DNA from: Thiemannella venezuelensis
GTDB lineage: Bacteria; Actinomycetota; Actinomycetes; Streptosporangiales; Streptosporangiaceae
Length of the DNA: 64,000 nt
Assembly: GCF_014203605.1 (NCBI RefSeq)
Contig: NZ_JACHJJ010000012.1
Span: forward strand, 150,070 to 214,069
Direction of reading: 5' to 3'
The notes beneath the pieces were generated by a model, which did no database searches, had not been told where the DNA came from, and worked only from the letters and a program-made list of their open reading frames with translations. Below, piece after piece: positions 27,301 through 35,700 of the stretch (the stretch's first letter is position 1; the number at the start of each line of letters is the position of its first letter). A program made the translations under genes and the position numbers.

Positions 27301-29033
27301 TGAGCCTGCGCGAGGGCGACCCGGCGTGGCTGACCGCCCTGGAGGCGGCCCGGCGCGCGATCCGGGTTCGGATCGCCGGGCAGGAGCAGTGGGCCGCGAT
27401 CGAGGACGCCGCCCGGCTCCGCGACGCGCTCGGCGTGCCGCTCCCGGTGGGGGTGCCGCACGCGTTCCTGGAGCCGGTGGACGACCCGCTCGGCGACCTC
27501 CTCGCCCGGCACGCCCGTACCCGCACGCCCTTCCCTGCCGGTACGGCCGCCGCCCGCTTCGGCCTCGGCCCGGCCGTCGTCGCCGACGCGCTGCGCCGTC
27601 TGGCCTCCTCCGGCCGGGTGGTGAGCGGCGAGTTCCGGCCCGGCGGCCGGGGCGAGGAGTGGTGCGACGCCGGGGTGCTGCGCATGCTGCGCCGCCGGTC
27701 GCTGGCCCGGCTCCGCAAGGAGGTGGAGCCGGTCCCCGCCGAGACCCTGGCCGCCTTCACCCCCGCCTGGCACGGGATCACCGGCGCCTCCCGGGCGGGC
27801 AGGCCGCCGATCGACGCGCTGGTGGACGCCGTCGAGCGGCTCCAGGGCGCGCCGGTGCCCGCCTCGGCGCTGGAGACGCTGGTCCTGCCCTCGCGCGTGC
27901 CCGGCTACGACCCCTCCCTGCTCGACGAGCTGACCTCCTCGGGCGAGGTCGTCTGGGCCGGGCAGGGGTCGCTGCCCGGTGGGGACGGCTGGGTCTCGCT
28001 GTACTTCGCCGACACCGCCCCCCTGCTGATGCCCGAACCGCTGGAGATCACCATGACCCCGGTGCACGAGGCGGTCCTGGAGGTCCTCGGCGGCGGGGGC
28101 GCCCTGTTCTTCCGCGAGCTGGGCGCCCGCGTCGGCGCGGTCCCCGCCGTCTCCGGGGCCCCGGATGACGCGACGCTCGTGGCGGCGGTCTGGGACCTGG
28201 TGTGGGCGGGACGGATCACCGGCGACACGCCGGCCCCGCTCCGCGCGACGCTCGGCACGGGACGGCCCGCGCACCGGCCCGCCTCCACGCGCAGGCGGCG
28301 GGCCGTGCTGCCCACCCGGAGCGGCCCGCCGACCGTGGGCGGGCGCTGGTGGCTGCTGCCCCCGCCGGCCGCGGACGCCACCCAGCGCGCCCACGCCCAG
28401 GCGGAGGCGCTGCTGGAGCGGCACGGTGTGCTGACCAGGGGCGCGGTCACCGCCGAGCGGTCGCCGGGCGGGTTCTCCGCCGTCTACCAGGTGCTGCGCG
28501 CCTTCGAGGAGAGCGGCCGGTGCCGCCGCGGCTACTTCGTCGAGGGCCTGGGCGGAGCCCAGTTCGCCCTCCCCGGAGCCGTCGACCGCATGCGCGCGAC
28601 CGCGTCGTCTCCGGCGCCGCTTCCCTGGCAGGGCTCCACCGGTCCCGGTGGGCCGGGGGCGGCCGGGCGGCGGGCCGTGGTGCTGGCGGCGGCCGATCCG
28701 GCCAACCCGTACGGCGCGGCGCTGCCGTGGCCCGCCCATCCCGGGGACGTGTCCCACAAGCCGGGCCGGAAGGCGGGGGCCCTGGTCGTGCTGGTGGACG
28801 GCCACCTGGTCCTGTACGTCGAGCGCGGCGGCAGGACGCTGCTGTCCTTCGCCGACGACGACCGCCTCCGGCCCGCCGTGGACGCGCTCGCGCTGGCCGT
28901 GCGCGACGGCGCGCTGGGGAAGCTGACCGTGGAGCGGGCCGACGGGACCGCGATCAACGACTCCCCGCTCGCCGCCGCCCTGGAGGCGGCCGGTTTCCAT
29001 CCCACCCCCCGGGGACTGCGCCTGCGCGCCTGA
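24342..29033 (+). CDS. lhr: Large ATP-dependent helicase Lhr
   Basis: The 1563-residue single-stranded-DNA translocase and RNA:DNA helicase is linked to DNA-damage responses in mycobacteria. The N-terminal half has superfamily 2 motifs: Walker A (APTGSGKT), DEVH box (VIVDEVHAV), motif III (LSATV), motif V (ATSSLELGIDMG) and motif VI (QRIGRAGH). A winged-helix and beta-barrel region and the long Lhr-specific C-terminal half follow. The length matches mycobacterial Lhr (about 1500). The GTG at 24342 lacks a ribosome-binding site. Residues about 85-105 and 340-370 hold Pro/Gly-rich insertions. Confidence 0.95.
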   Translation: MTGSALDHFTPVTRQWFAGAFAAPTAAQEGAWASIARGDNTLVVAPTGSGKTLAAFLWSLDRLAAERMAAAPETAPETARPSRGGRGRAKPDDGPPRRCRVLYVSPLKALAVDVERNLRAPLTGLRQTARLLGLPVPEISVAIRSGDTSAEERRRFAAKPADILITTPESLFLLLTSQAREALRGVETVIVDEVHAVAATKRGAHLALSLERLDALLPRPAQRIGLSATVRPVSEVAGFLGGPRPAAVVQPPSDKVIEVEVVVPIEDMTELDTAPRPRQDDDAWLTEQPARRSIWPHVEERLFDLIGAHDSTIVFANSRRLAERLCTRLNELAWERRAGERGPEGPGEPVHWAEGFPGGLPRPAASTATPAEMMAQAGASAGVVPEIVRAHHGSVSKEERSQIEEALKSGRLPAVVATSSLELGIDMGAVDLVACVEAPPSVASGLQRIGRAGHQVGAVSRGVIFPKYRGDLVQTAVVAERMKRGEIEELRHPRNPLDVLAQQIVAMTALDEWTVDELETVVRRAAPYRTLPRSALEATLDMLAGRYPSEEFAELRPRIVWDRVTGVLQGRPGTQRLAVTNGGTIPDRGLFGVFLVGEKSSRVGELDEEMVYESRAGDVFVLGATSWRIEDITADRVLVSPAPGKPGKLPFWHGDTPGRPAELGRAIGAFLRELSGADPETARARVRAAGLDGFAAANLLSYLSEQREATGYVPDDRTLLVERFHDELGDWRVVVHSPYGARVHAPWALAMGRRLRERYGVDVQAVHSDDGIVLRIPDTLSDPPSDVAVFDADEIERIVTEDLGGSALFAARFRECAGRSLLLPRRSPGRRTPLWQQRQRASHLLGVASRYGSFPVVLETMRECLQDVFDVPGLVALMRDIAARRVRLVEVETSQASPFAASLLFTYIGAFMYEGDAPLAERRAQALALDTSLLAELLGQADLRELLDPDVIAGTERELARLDRPLRDAEDLADLLRSHGPLLADDVSLREGDPAWLTALEAARRAIRVRIAGQEQWAAIEDAARLRDALGVPLPVGVPHAFLEPVDDPLGDLLARHARTRTPFPAGTAAARFGLGPAVVADALRRLASSGRVVSGEFRPGGRGEEWCDAGVLRMLRRRSLARLRKEVEPVPAETLAAFTPAWHGITGASRAGRPPIDALVDAVERLQGAPVPASALETLVLPSRVPGYDPSLLDELTSSGEVVWAGQGSLPGGDGWVSLYFADTAPLLMPEPLEITMTPVHEAVLEVLGGGGALFFRELGARVGAVPAVSGAPDDATLVAAVWDLVWAGRITGDTPAPLRATLGTGRPAHRPASTRRRRAVLPTRSGPPTVGGRWWLLPPPAADATQRAHAQAEALLERHGVLTRGAVTAERSPGGFSAVYQVLRAFEESGRCRRGYFVEGLGGAQFALPGAVDRMRATASSPAPLPWQGSTGPGGPGAAGRRAVVLAAADPANPYGAALPWPAHPGDVSHKPGRKAGALVVLVDGHLVLYVERGGRTLLSFADDDRLRPAVDALALAVRDGALGKLTVERADGTAINDSPLAAALEAAGFHPTPRGLRLRA

Positions 29034-29067
29034 CGGCCTGCCGTACGCAGGCGGGCGGCAGGCCGCG

Positions 29068-29101
29068 CGTCCCGGACGGTGGCAGGCGGCCGTCCGGGAC
29101 G
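29068..29101. terminator. Bidirectional terminator after lhr
   Basis: Perfect 12-bp arms CGTCCCGGACGG and complement with a 10-nt loop lie between the convergent lhr and response-regulator stops. It can serve both genes. Confidence 0.8.
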
Positions 29102-29138
29102 TCGGGACTGCCGGGGCCTCGGGGCCGTCGGGGCGGGT

Positions 29139-29825
29139 TCAGCGGCCGAGGCCGGCGTCCCGGGCGCGGATGATCGCCTCGGCGCGGTCGGCGACCTGGA
29201 GCTTGGCCAGGACGTTCGACACGTTGTTGCGGATCGTCTTCGGCGACAGCACCAGCCGCTCGGCGATCGCCCGGTTGGGCAGGCCGGCCGCGATGAGGTC
29301 GAGGACCTCGCGCTCCCGCGCGGTGAGCTGCGGGAACGGCTCCTCGACGGTGGGACGCAGTGTGGCCAGGCGGGCGAAGTAGGCGGTGACCCGGCCGGCG
29401 AGGGCCGGCCCGAAGATCGCCTCCCCGCTGGCGACGGCGGTGATGGCCCGCAGGATCTCCCCCTGGTCGGCGCCCTTCACCAGATAGCCCCGGGCTCCGG
29501 CGAGCATCGCGGCGAAGACGCTCTCGTCGTCGTCGTGCATGGTCAGGACCAGCACTCCGGTGCCGGGGTGGGCGGAGACGATCCTCCGGGTCGCCTCGAT
29601 CCCGCCGAGGCCGGGCATCTGCAGGTCCATCACGACGACGTCGGGCCGCAGCCGCCCCGCGAGGACGACGGCCTCCGCCCCGTCGGCGGCGGTGGCGACC
29701 ACGTCGACGGCCCCGGTGGAGGCGAGCATCATGCGGAGCCCGTCGCGGTAGACCGGGTGGTCGTCCGCCAGCAGGACGCGGGGCGGCGCGGGAGCTCCCC
29801 GCGGGGAGGAGGGATCGGAGGTCAT
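29139..29825 (-). CDS. LuxR/NarL-family response regulator
   Basis: The 228-residue protein has a receiver domain (D21-D22, phospho-acceptor D67 in VMDLQMPG, T in VLVLTMHD, K in YLVKGAD) and a LuxR HTH (LTAREREVLDLIAAGLPNRAIA, SPKTIRNNVSNVL). It is encoded 111 bp downstream of the sensor kinase on the same strand, so the two are a cognate pair and probably one operon. Confidence 0.93.
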   Translation of the reverse strand: MTSDPSSPRGAPAPPRVLLADDHPVYRDGLRMMLASTGAVDVVATAADGAEAVVLAGRLRPDVVVMDLQMPGLGGIEATRRIVSAHPGTGVLVLTMHDDDESVFAAMLAGARGYLVKGADQGEILRAITAVASGEAIFGPALAGRVTAYFARLATLRPTVEEPFPQLTAREREVLDLIAAGLPNRAIAERLVLSPKTIRNNVSNVLAKLQVADRAEAIIRARDAGLGR

Positions 29826-29936
29826 CGAAGCTCCTTCGGTGCGGACCCCGCGGACCCCGCGGACTCCGGCCCGGGACGGTCAGGGGCGGCCGGCCGGGCG
29901 GACGGGGCCGTCCCCGGACGCGGTTCCATGGGGACA

Positions 29937-32003
29937 TCATCCCGGACCGGGGCCGTACGGGATGACCGCGTGGACCCGGGTGCCGCCGCCGGGGCGGGCG
30001 GTCGCCGTGCAGCGCCCGCCGAGCTCCTCGGCGCGCTCGCGCATGGCGACGAGGCCGACGCCTGTGAGGGTTCCGGGCTGCAGGCCGCGCCCGTCGTCGG
30101 TTATCTCGATCTCCAGGGCGCCCCGGGCGGCGGCCAGCCGGACCGTGCAGGCGGCGGCCCGGGCGTGGCGGGAGACGTTGGCCAGCGCCTCGGCGGCGAT
30201 CCGGTAGGCGGCGACCTCGACCGCGGCGGGCAGTCCCGCCAGATCGCCCTCGGCGCGGACGGCCACCTCCAGGGCGCCGCCGGAGAGCCCTGCGGCCTGC
30301 CGTTCCACCGCTCCCGCCAGCCCGAACCGGTCCAGCGCCGGAGGCCGCAGGTCGTGCACCAGCCGGCGTACGTCCGCGAGCACGGTGGACAGGTCGCCGC
30401 GCACGGCGGCCAGCGCCTCGTCCGCGGCCCCGGGATCCCGCCCGGCCAGGTTGCGGGCCGCCTCGATCTTGAGGGCCGCCGCGGCGAGCAGGGGGCCGAG
30501 CCCGTCGTGCAGGTCCCGGCGGAGCCGGCGGCGTTCCTCGGCGACGCCGGTGACGAGCCGTTCGCGGTTGCGCTGGAGCTCCTCGGTGAGCGCGGTGGCG
30601 CGGGCCGCCGCGGCGGCCTGCCGCACGACGTCGGCCAGGAGGCGCTGGTCGGCGTCGGACAGCCGGGAACCGGTGCGGGGCACCAGGGCGAGCCGGCCGA
30701 TCTGCGCCTCCCGGTAGGCGAAGGGCAGCACCACGACGTCGTCGCGGGGGAAGCCGTGCTCCACGACGTACGTTCCGCCGCCGGGCCGCTCCAGCTCGAC
30801 CCGGACGTACGGCGAGCGGAACGCGGTGGACAGCACGCCGGCCACCTCGCGCAGCAGCTCGTCCGGGCCGACGGACTCCTCCAGCCGCTCGGCCAGCGCG
30901 GACACCACGTCGTACGGGTCGCCCCGGCCGGTCAGGACCCGGTCGGTCCAGCGCTGGATGCGCAGCCGCAGCGGCGCGTAGAGCACCCCCACCGCCCCCG
31001 CGCCGACCACCGCGGCCAGCGGGTCGTCGACCAGCGCGCCCGCCGCCACGAAGACCGCGGTGTCCACGGCGACGACGGCCGCGGCGAGCCCGCCGTACAG
31101 GATCGTCCTGCCGAGCAGCAGATCCACGTCGTAGAGCCGGTGGCGGGCGACCGCGGCGAGAACGGCCAGCGCGACGACTCCCAGGCAGATCGGCCACAGC
31201 GCCTCCGAGACACCCGGCAGGTACGGCTTGACGGCGAAGACGAGGGCGGTGATCACCACGTTGACCAGGGCGGCGAGCAGCATCCACCGGAGCTGCACGC
31301 GCACCTCCGGGCCGGACCCGCGGAACCGGCCGACGAAGGCCGCCACCGGGATGGCGACGCTGGCCAGCAGCAGCACCACGATGATCATCCTGGTGGCCTG
31401 CCACACCGGGTCCGGCAGCGCGGGGGTGATCGGGTCCGGCTCGATCCCGGCCAGGCCCGGGAAGGGCGGGTCGCCCTCGGAGATGATCCGCCACGGGATG
31501 GTGAACAGGATCAGGACCACCAGCCCGACGCAGCCCAGCGCCGCCCCCGCGGGCAGCCGCCAGCGCGGCGAGGGCAGTCTCCCGTCGGGGAACAGCAGGA
31601 GCACCAGGGGGACGACCAGGTTCTCCAGGGGGCCGAACCGCCCGCCGACGAACAGCGCGGCCGCGGTGAGCGGCAGGTCCCCGCCGTGCCGTACGACGGA
31701 CAGCGCGGCGTAGGCGGCGCAGAACCCGTCGGCGGACGCGACGGCGCCGCCGCCGGCCAGCACCCAGGCCACGGGGTGGCGGGGCAGCCTTCGGACGAGG
31801 ACGGCCCCGGCCAGGACGAGGACGAGCCCGGTGGCCGCCGAGGACCACGACGGCCACGCGATCGGGTCGGGCCGGGCCGCCTCGCCGAGCCGCGCGCCGG
31901 CCCAGACGCCTCCGGCGGCGGCGAGCGCGCAGAGCACGGCCAGGACGAGGGCGGCGGCCCGGATCACCCGGTCGGAGACGCGCGGGCCTGCGAGAACGGA
32001 CAT
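29937..32003 (-). CDS. NarL-type sensor histidine kinase, multi-pass membrane
   Basis: The 688-residue kinase has about eight to ten membrane helices in residues 10-330 and a GAF-like region (about 360-475). The HisKA_3 domain carries H499 in RRDLHDGLG and is followed by a HATPase domain (EALANVSRHA, DDGRGL, GLVAMRERAEELGG). The ATG at 32003 is the best start; the open frame upstream has no kinase character. The signal is unknown. A 17-bp perfect inverted repeat lies 36 bp upstream, between this gene and the divergent membrane protein. Confidence 0.92.
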   Translation of the reverse strand: MSVLAGPRVSDRVIRAAALVLAVLCALAAAGGVWAGARLGEAARPDPIAWPSWSSAATGLVLVLAGAVLVRRLPRHPVAWVLAGGGAVASADGFCAAYAALSVVRHGGDLPLTAAALFVGGRFGPLENLVVPLVLLLFPDGRLPSPRWRLPAGAALGCVGLVVLILFTIPWRIISEGDPPFPGLAGIEPDPITPALPDPVWQATRMIIVVLLLASVAIPVAAFVGRFRGSGPEVRVQLRWMLLAALVNVVITALVFAVKPYLPGVSEALWPICLGVVALAVLAAVARHRLYDVDLLLGRTILYGGLAAAVVAVDTAVFVAAGALVDDPLAAVVGAGAVGVLYAPLRLRIQRWTDRVLTGRGDPYDVVSALAERLEESVGPDELLREVAGVLSTAFRSPYVRVELERPGGGTYVVEHGFPRDDVVVLPFAYREAQIGRLALVPRTGSRLSDADQRLLADVVRQAAAAARATALTEELQRNRERLVTGVAEERRRLRRDLHDGLGPLLAAAALKIEAARNLAGRDPGAADEALAAVRGDLSTVLADVRRLVHDLRPPALDRFGLAGAVERQAAGLSGGALEVAVRAEGDLAGLPAAVEVAAYRIAAEALANVSRHARAAACTVRLAAARGALEIEITDDGRGLQPGTLTGVGLVAMRERAEELGGRCTATARPGGGTRVHAVIPYGPGPG

Positions 32004-32038
32004 CTTCGAATGGTGCCACCGCCCGCGTCCCGGAGGCT

Positions 32039-32077
32039 CGGGCCGGGTGTCCCGCGACGTGCGGGACACCCGGCCCG
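32039..32077. promoter_or_regulatory. 17-bp perfect inverted repeat in a divergent promoter region
   Basis: Arms CGGGCCGGGTGTCCCGC and exact complement with a 5-nt loop (GACGT) sit 36 bp from the kinase start and about 100 bp from the membrane-protein start. Neither gene ends here, so it is not a terminator. It could be an operator for a dimeric regulator or a leader-RNA hairpin of the kinase message. Confidence 0.55.
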
Positions 32078-32179
32078 GACCGGGGCGGGCGAGGACGGGA
32101 CGGCGGCGGGGCCGGTGCTCCCTGGCCGCCCGGGACGGGTCACGCCCACGCTGGTGCCCGACGAAAGGAACGAACCACC

Positions 32180-32779
32180 ATGGACCGACTTCTCCTCCGG
32201 ATACGGCTCGCAGGGGCGGCGCTGGCCGCCGGGGCCGCCGCATGGGCGGCGGGCACGATCATCGCGGGCGAGGCCGTCCAGACGCGCATCGTGCACGCCG
32301 GGACGGTCGCCGGGATCCTCTACCTGCTGGGCGTCGCCGCGCTCGCCTGGACGGTCATGGCGACCGGGGCCCTCAGGAGCAGGGTGATCCCGATCGTGCA
32401 GCTCGTCCTGCTGGCGGGGGCGCTGGTCTACAGCTTCGCCTCCTTCGGCTACCGGTTCCACGACGACATGACGGGCTGGCTGGTCGTGACGGACGTGTGC
32501 TGGCCGCTGGCCAACCTCTGCACGCTCGTCATGGGCGCGGCGGTGGCCGGGGCCGGGCGGTGGCGGGGCGCGCTGCGCTGGTACCCGCTGGCGTCCGGCT
32601 GCTGGCTGGTCGTGATGATCCCGGTGAAGAACCTGCTCGGGATGGGGATCGGCGTCTACGTGAGCGCCGCCTGGATGCTCGGCACCTACGCCGTGCTCGG
32701 GCTGCTGCTGGCGGTCCGGCCCGCCGCCGCCGTCCCGGGCCGGGGGACGGCGGCGGCGCCCGTCACCTCCGGAGCGTGA
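32180..32779 (+). CDS. Six-helix membrane protein of unknown function
   Basis: The 199-residue protein is mostly membrane, with helices at about residues 8-30, 38-60, 68-88, 100-122, 130-150 and 155-178, and a short Ala/Pro-rich tail. AAAGGA lies 10 nt upstream of the ATG. It is divergent from the two-component system and may be its target (inference). Its last 17 bp overlap the convergent end of the NRPS-MFS gene. I do not recognise a family. Confidence 0.75.
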   Translation: MDRLLLRIRLAGAALAAGAAAWAAGTIIAGEAVQTRIVHAGTVAGILYLLGVAALAWTVMATGALRSRVIPIVQLVLLAGALVYSFASFGYRFHDDMTGWLVVTDVCWPLANLCTLVMGAAVAGAGRWRGALRWYPLASGCWLVVMIPVKNLLGMGIGVYVSAAWMLGTYAVLGLLLAVRPAAAVPGRGTAAAPVTSGA

Positions 32780-35700
32780 CCGCCTCCGCCACCGGCTCCT
32801 CCGCCGGAGGGGCGGAGGTCTCCCCGGCCTCTCCTGCCTCCGCGTCCGCCGGCTCTGCGCGCCTGCGGACCGTCTGGAGCCCGACCAGGTCGTCCGGGAG
32901 CGCGTCCGGCATCTCGTCGTCGAACCGGGACAGGGTCCGGGTCCGCAGGGCGACCAGCGCGACGCCCGCGATGGCCACCGCGAACAGCAGGTACATCAGG
33001 CCGACACCCCGGCCCTCCCCGGTGCCGATCACCGCGCCGACGGTGTCGGCCAGCGGGCCGCCGGGCCGCATCAGCGGCTCGAACAGGGCGCTGCCGTACG
33101 GGGCGACCAGGCCGAAGCCGACCGGCAGCGCGGACAGGGCGACGAGCTGGTTCAGCGCCATGACCCGGCCGTGGAACCGCTGCGGCACCTTGACCTGCAC
33201 GATCGTCGCGTAGACGCCGTTGAGCACGGTCAGCCAGAACGACATGCCGAACGCCCCGACCGCGATCACCACCAGGTTCTCCCGCACGCCGGTGACCAGG
33301 CAGAAGGCGGCGAGGGCGAGGGTGGTGAGCAGGACGCCGCGCATCCGCCGGTGCCGGGGCCCGCCCCAGACCGTGACGGCCAGGCCGCCGAGGAACACGC
33401 CGAGCCCGCCGAAGAACGCGACGCGGCCCGCGTCCTCCAGGGTGGCGAAGCCCAGCACCAGGGGCGAGATGAGCAGGAACAGCGGGGACAGGAAGACGTT
33501 CAGCACCACGAAGAAGACCAGCATGGCGCGGAACCACCGGTTTCCCCAGGAGAAGCGCCAGCCCTCGACCATCTCGGCGGCCAGCGACTCGCGGCGCCGG
33601 GCGGCCATCGTCTTCGGGAAGCGGACCAGGAGCAGGACCCCGATCGCGAACGTGTAGGAGGCGACGTCCAGGATCAGGATGCCCTCCAGGCCGATCCCCG
33701 CCAGCAGCCCGACCGCGGCCAGCGGCACGACGAGCTGGGCCGTTCCGGTGACCATCTGGACCACGCCGTTGGCGTGGCCGAGGAACCGTTTCGGGACGAG
33801 CTGCGGGATGGCGGAGCCGTAGGCCAGGCGCTGGAAGGTGAGCGAGACCGAGAGCACGACCAGCAGCGGGTAGATGTGCCACACCTGGAGGCTGCCGGTC
33901 CACAGCAGCACCCCCAGGGCGAGCTGGGTGCCGAACGCCCCGGCGTCTCCGGCGAGCATGACGCGGCGCCGGTCGTAGCGGTCGACGAGCGCCCCGGCGA
34001 GCGGGGAGACCAGCAGGCCGGGCAGGAGCGCCAGGACCGAGAAGAGCGCGAAGTTCGCGAGCGATCCGGTGGTGGTGTAGATCCACAGCGGGACCGCGAA
34101 CTCGGTCAGCGCCGACCCGATGATCGACACGAGCTGCCCGGCGGCCACCGCCCCGAACCGCTTCATGCTCGGCTCCGGTCCGGCGGGCCCGGGCCGGGCC
34201 GTACCCGTCGGGGCCCGCCGGTCCGGCGCGTCCGGGACGCCCTCCTGCTCCGCCGCGGGATCGTCCGGGGAGCGCCGGGAGACGCCCTCCAGCCACCAGG
34301 TGGACCGGTCGGTACGGCCCAGCGCCGCGGTCTCCCCGGAGGAGACGGCCCGGTGCGTGCCGGTGACGACGCCGGCCAGCTCCTCCGCCCGGTACTTCAG
34401 GAAGAAGTGCCCGGCCTCGTCGAGCACGACCAGCGACGCGGAGTCGCTCAGCAGGTGCCACTCGCGGTAGCGCTCCTGGTAGAACTCCGTCGCCGGGTCG
34501 CGCTCCCCCACCACGGAGACGATGGGCGCCTGGAGGGGTTCGACGCCCTCGGCGAGCAGCCGGGTGAAGTAGCGCTCGGTCTCCCGGGTGCCCTCCCGCC
34601 GGTTGTCGATGATCATTTTGAGCTCTTCGGGGCTGAGCTCGTCGATGTCGAGCCCGGCGGCCCGCAGCGCGTTGGCCCACGCCTGGTCGTTGCGGAGCCG
34701 GTCGGTCAGGTCGGCGAGCCTCGCCAGCAGCGAGGAGGGCCGGGCGAAGGGGAAGATCCCGCCGAGGTAGACGGCCTCCGCGGGCCGGCCGGCGGCCTCC
34801 AGTCTGCGGGCGATCTCCACGGTCAGCATGACGCCGAGCCCGCAGTGGCCGTACAGCACGACCGGGCCCCTGATCCCGGCGAGGATCTCCGCCGCGCAGC
34901 CCTCGGCGACCTCGGCGACCGGCCGGGTCTCCTCGACGAGCCCGAGTTCCTGGCCCGGCACGGCGATCGCGTGCAGCGCCCAGTCGTCCGGCAGCGCGTC
35001 GGCCAGCGGCTGGTAGATCGCGGCGCTGCCGCCGTTGTACGGCGCGCAGACCAGGGTCCCGGTGAGGGTCCCGGTGAGGGTCCGGGCCGGGGTGAGCCGG
35101 TGCAGGAGGGCGCGCGGCCCGCTCTCGGCGGTCTCGGCGAGCCGGGCGAGCTCGCGGACGGTCCGGTGCTTGAACAGGTCGAGGATGCTGATCTGCCGCC
35201 CGCCCGCGGGGAGGACCTTCCGCAGGCGGGCGACCACCTGCGCAGCGAGCAGCGAGTGCCCGCCCAGGTCGAAGAAGTCGTCCAGCACGCCGACCCGGGC
35301 CAGGCCCAGGACCTCGGCCCACACCTGCGCGACGCCCTCCTCCAGGGGCGTCTCCGGCGGCGCGAACCCGGCCTCCTGGTCCGGGCGCTCGTCGCCGGGC
35401 TCGGGGAGCCGGGCGCGGTCGACCTTGCCGTGCGACTTCAGGGGCAGCTCGTCCAGCCAGACGAACCGTCCCGGGATCATGTACTCGGGGAGCCGGTCGG
35501 CGAGCCGGGCGCGCAGTTCCCCCACCGGCGCGCGCTCCCCGACGAGGTAGGCGACCAGCCGGTCGCCGCGCAGCTCCACGACGGCCTGGGCGACGCCCTC
35601 CTGGTCGGCGAGGACCGACTCGATCTCCGTCAGCTCCACCCGGTAGCCGCGGACCTTGACCTGCAGGTCGCGGCGGCCCAGGAAGGACAGCTCCCCGCCC

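Noticed and set aside
24654..29000. A 1448-codon open frame antisense to lhr
   Set aside because: It mirrors the lhr reading frame, a known effect of extreme third-position GC, and its translation is low-complexity Arg/Gly/Pro-rich with no domain.
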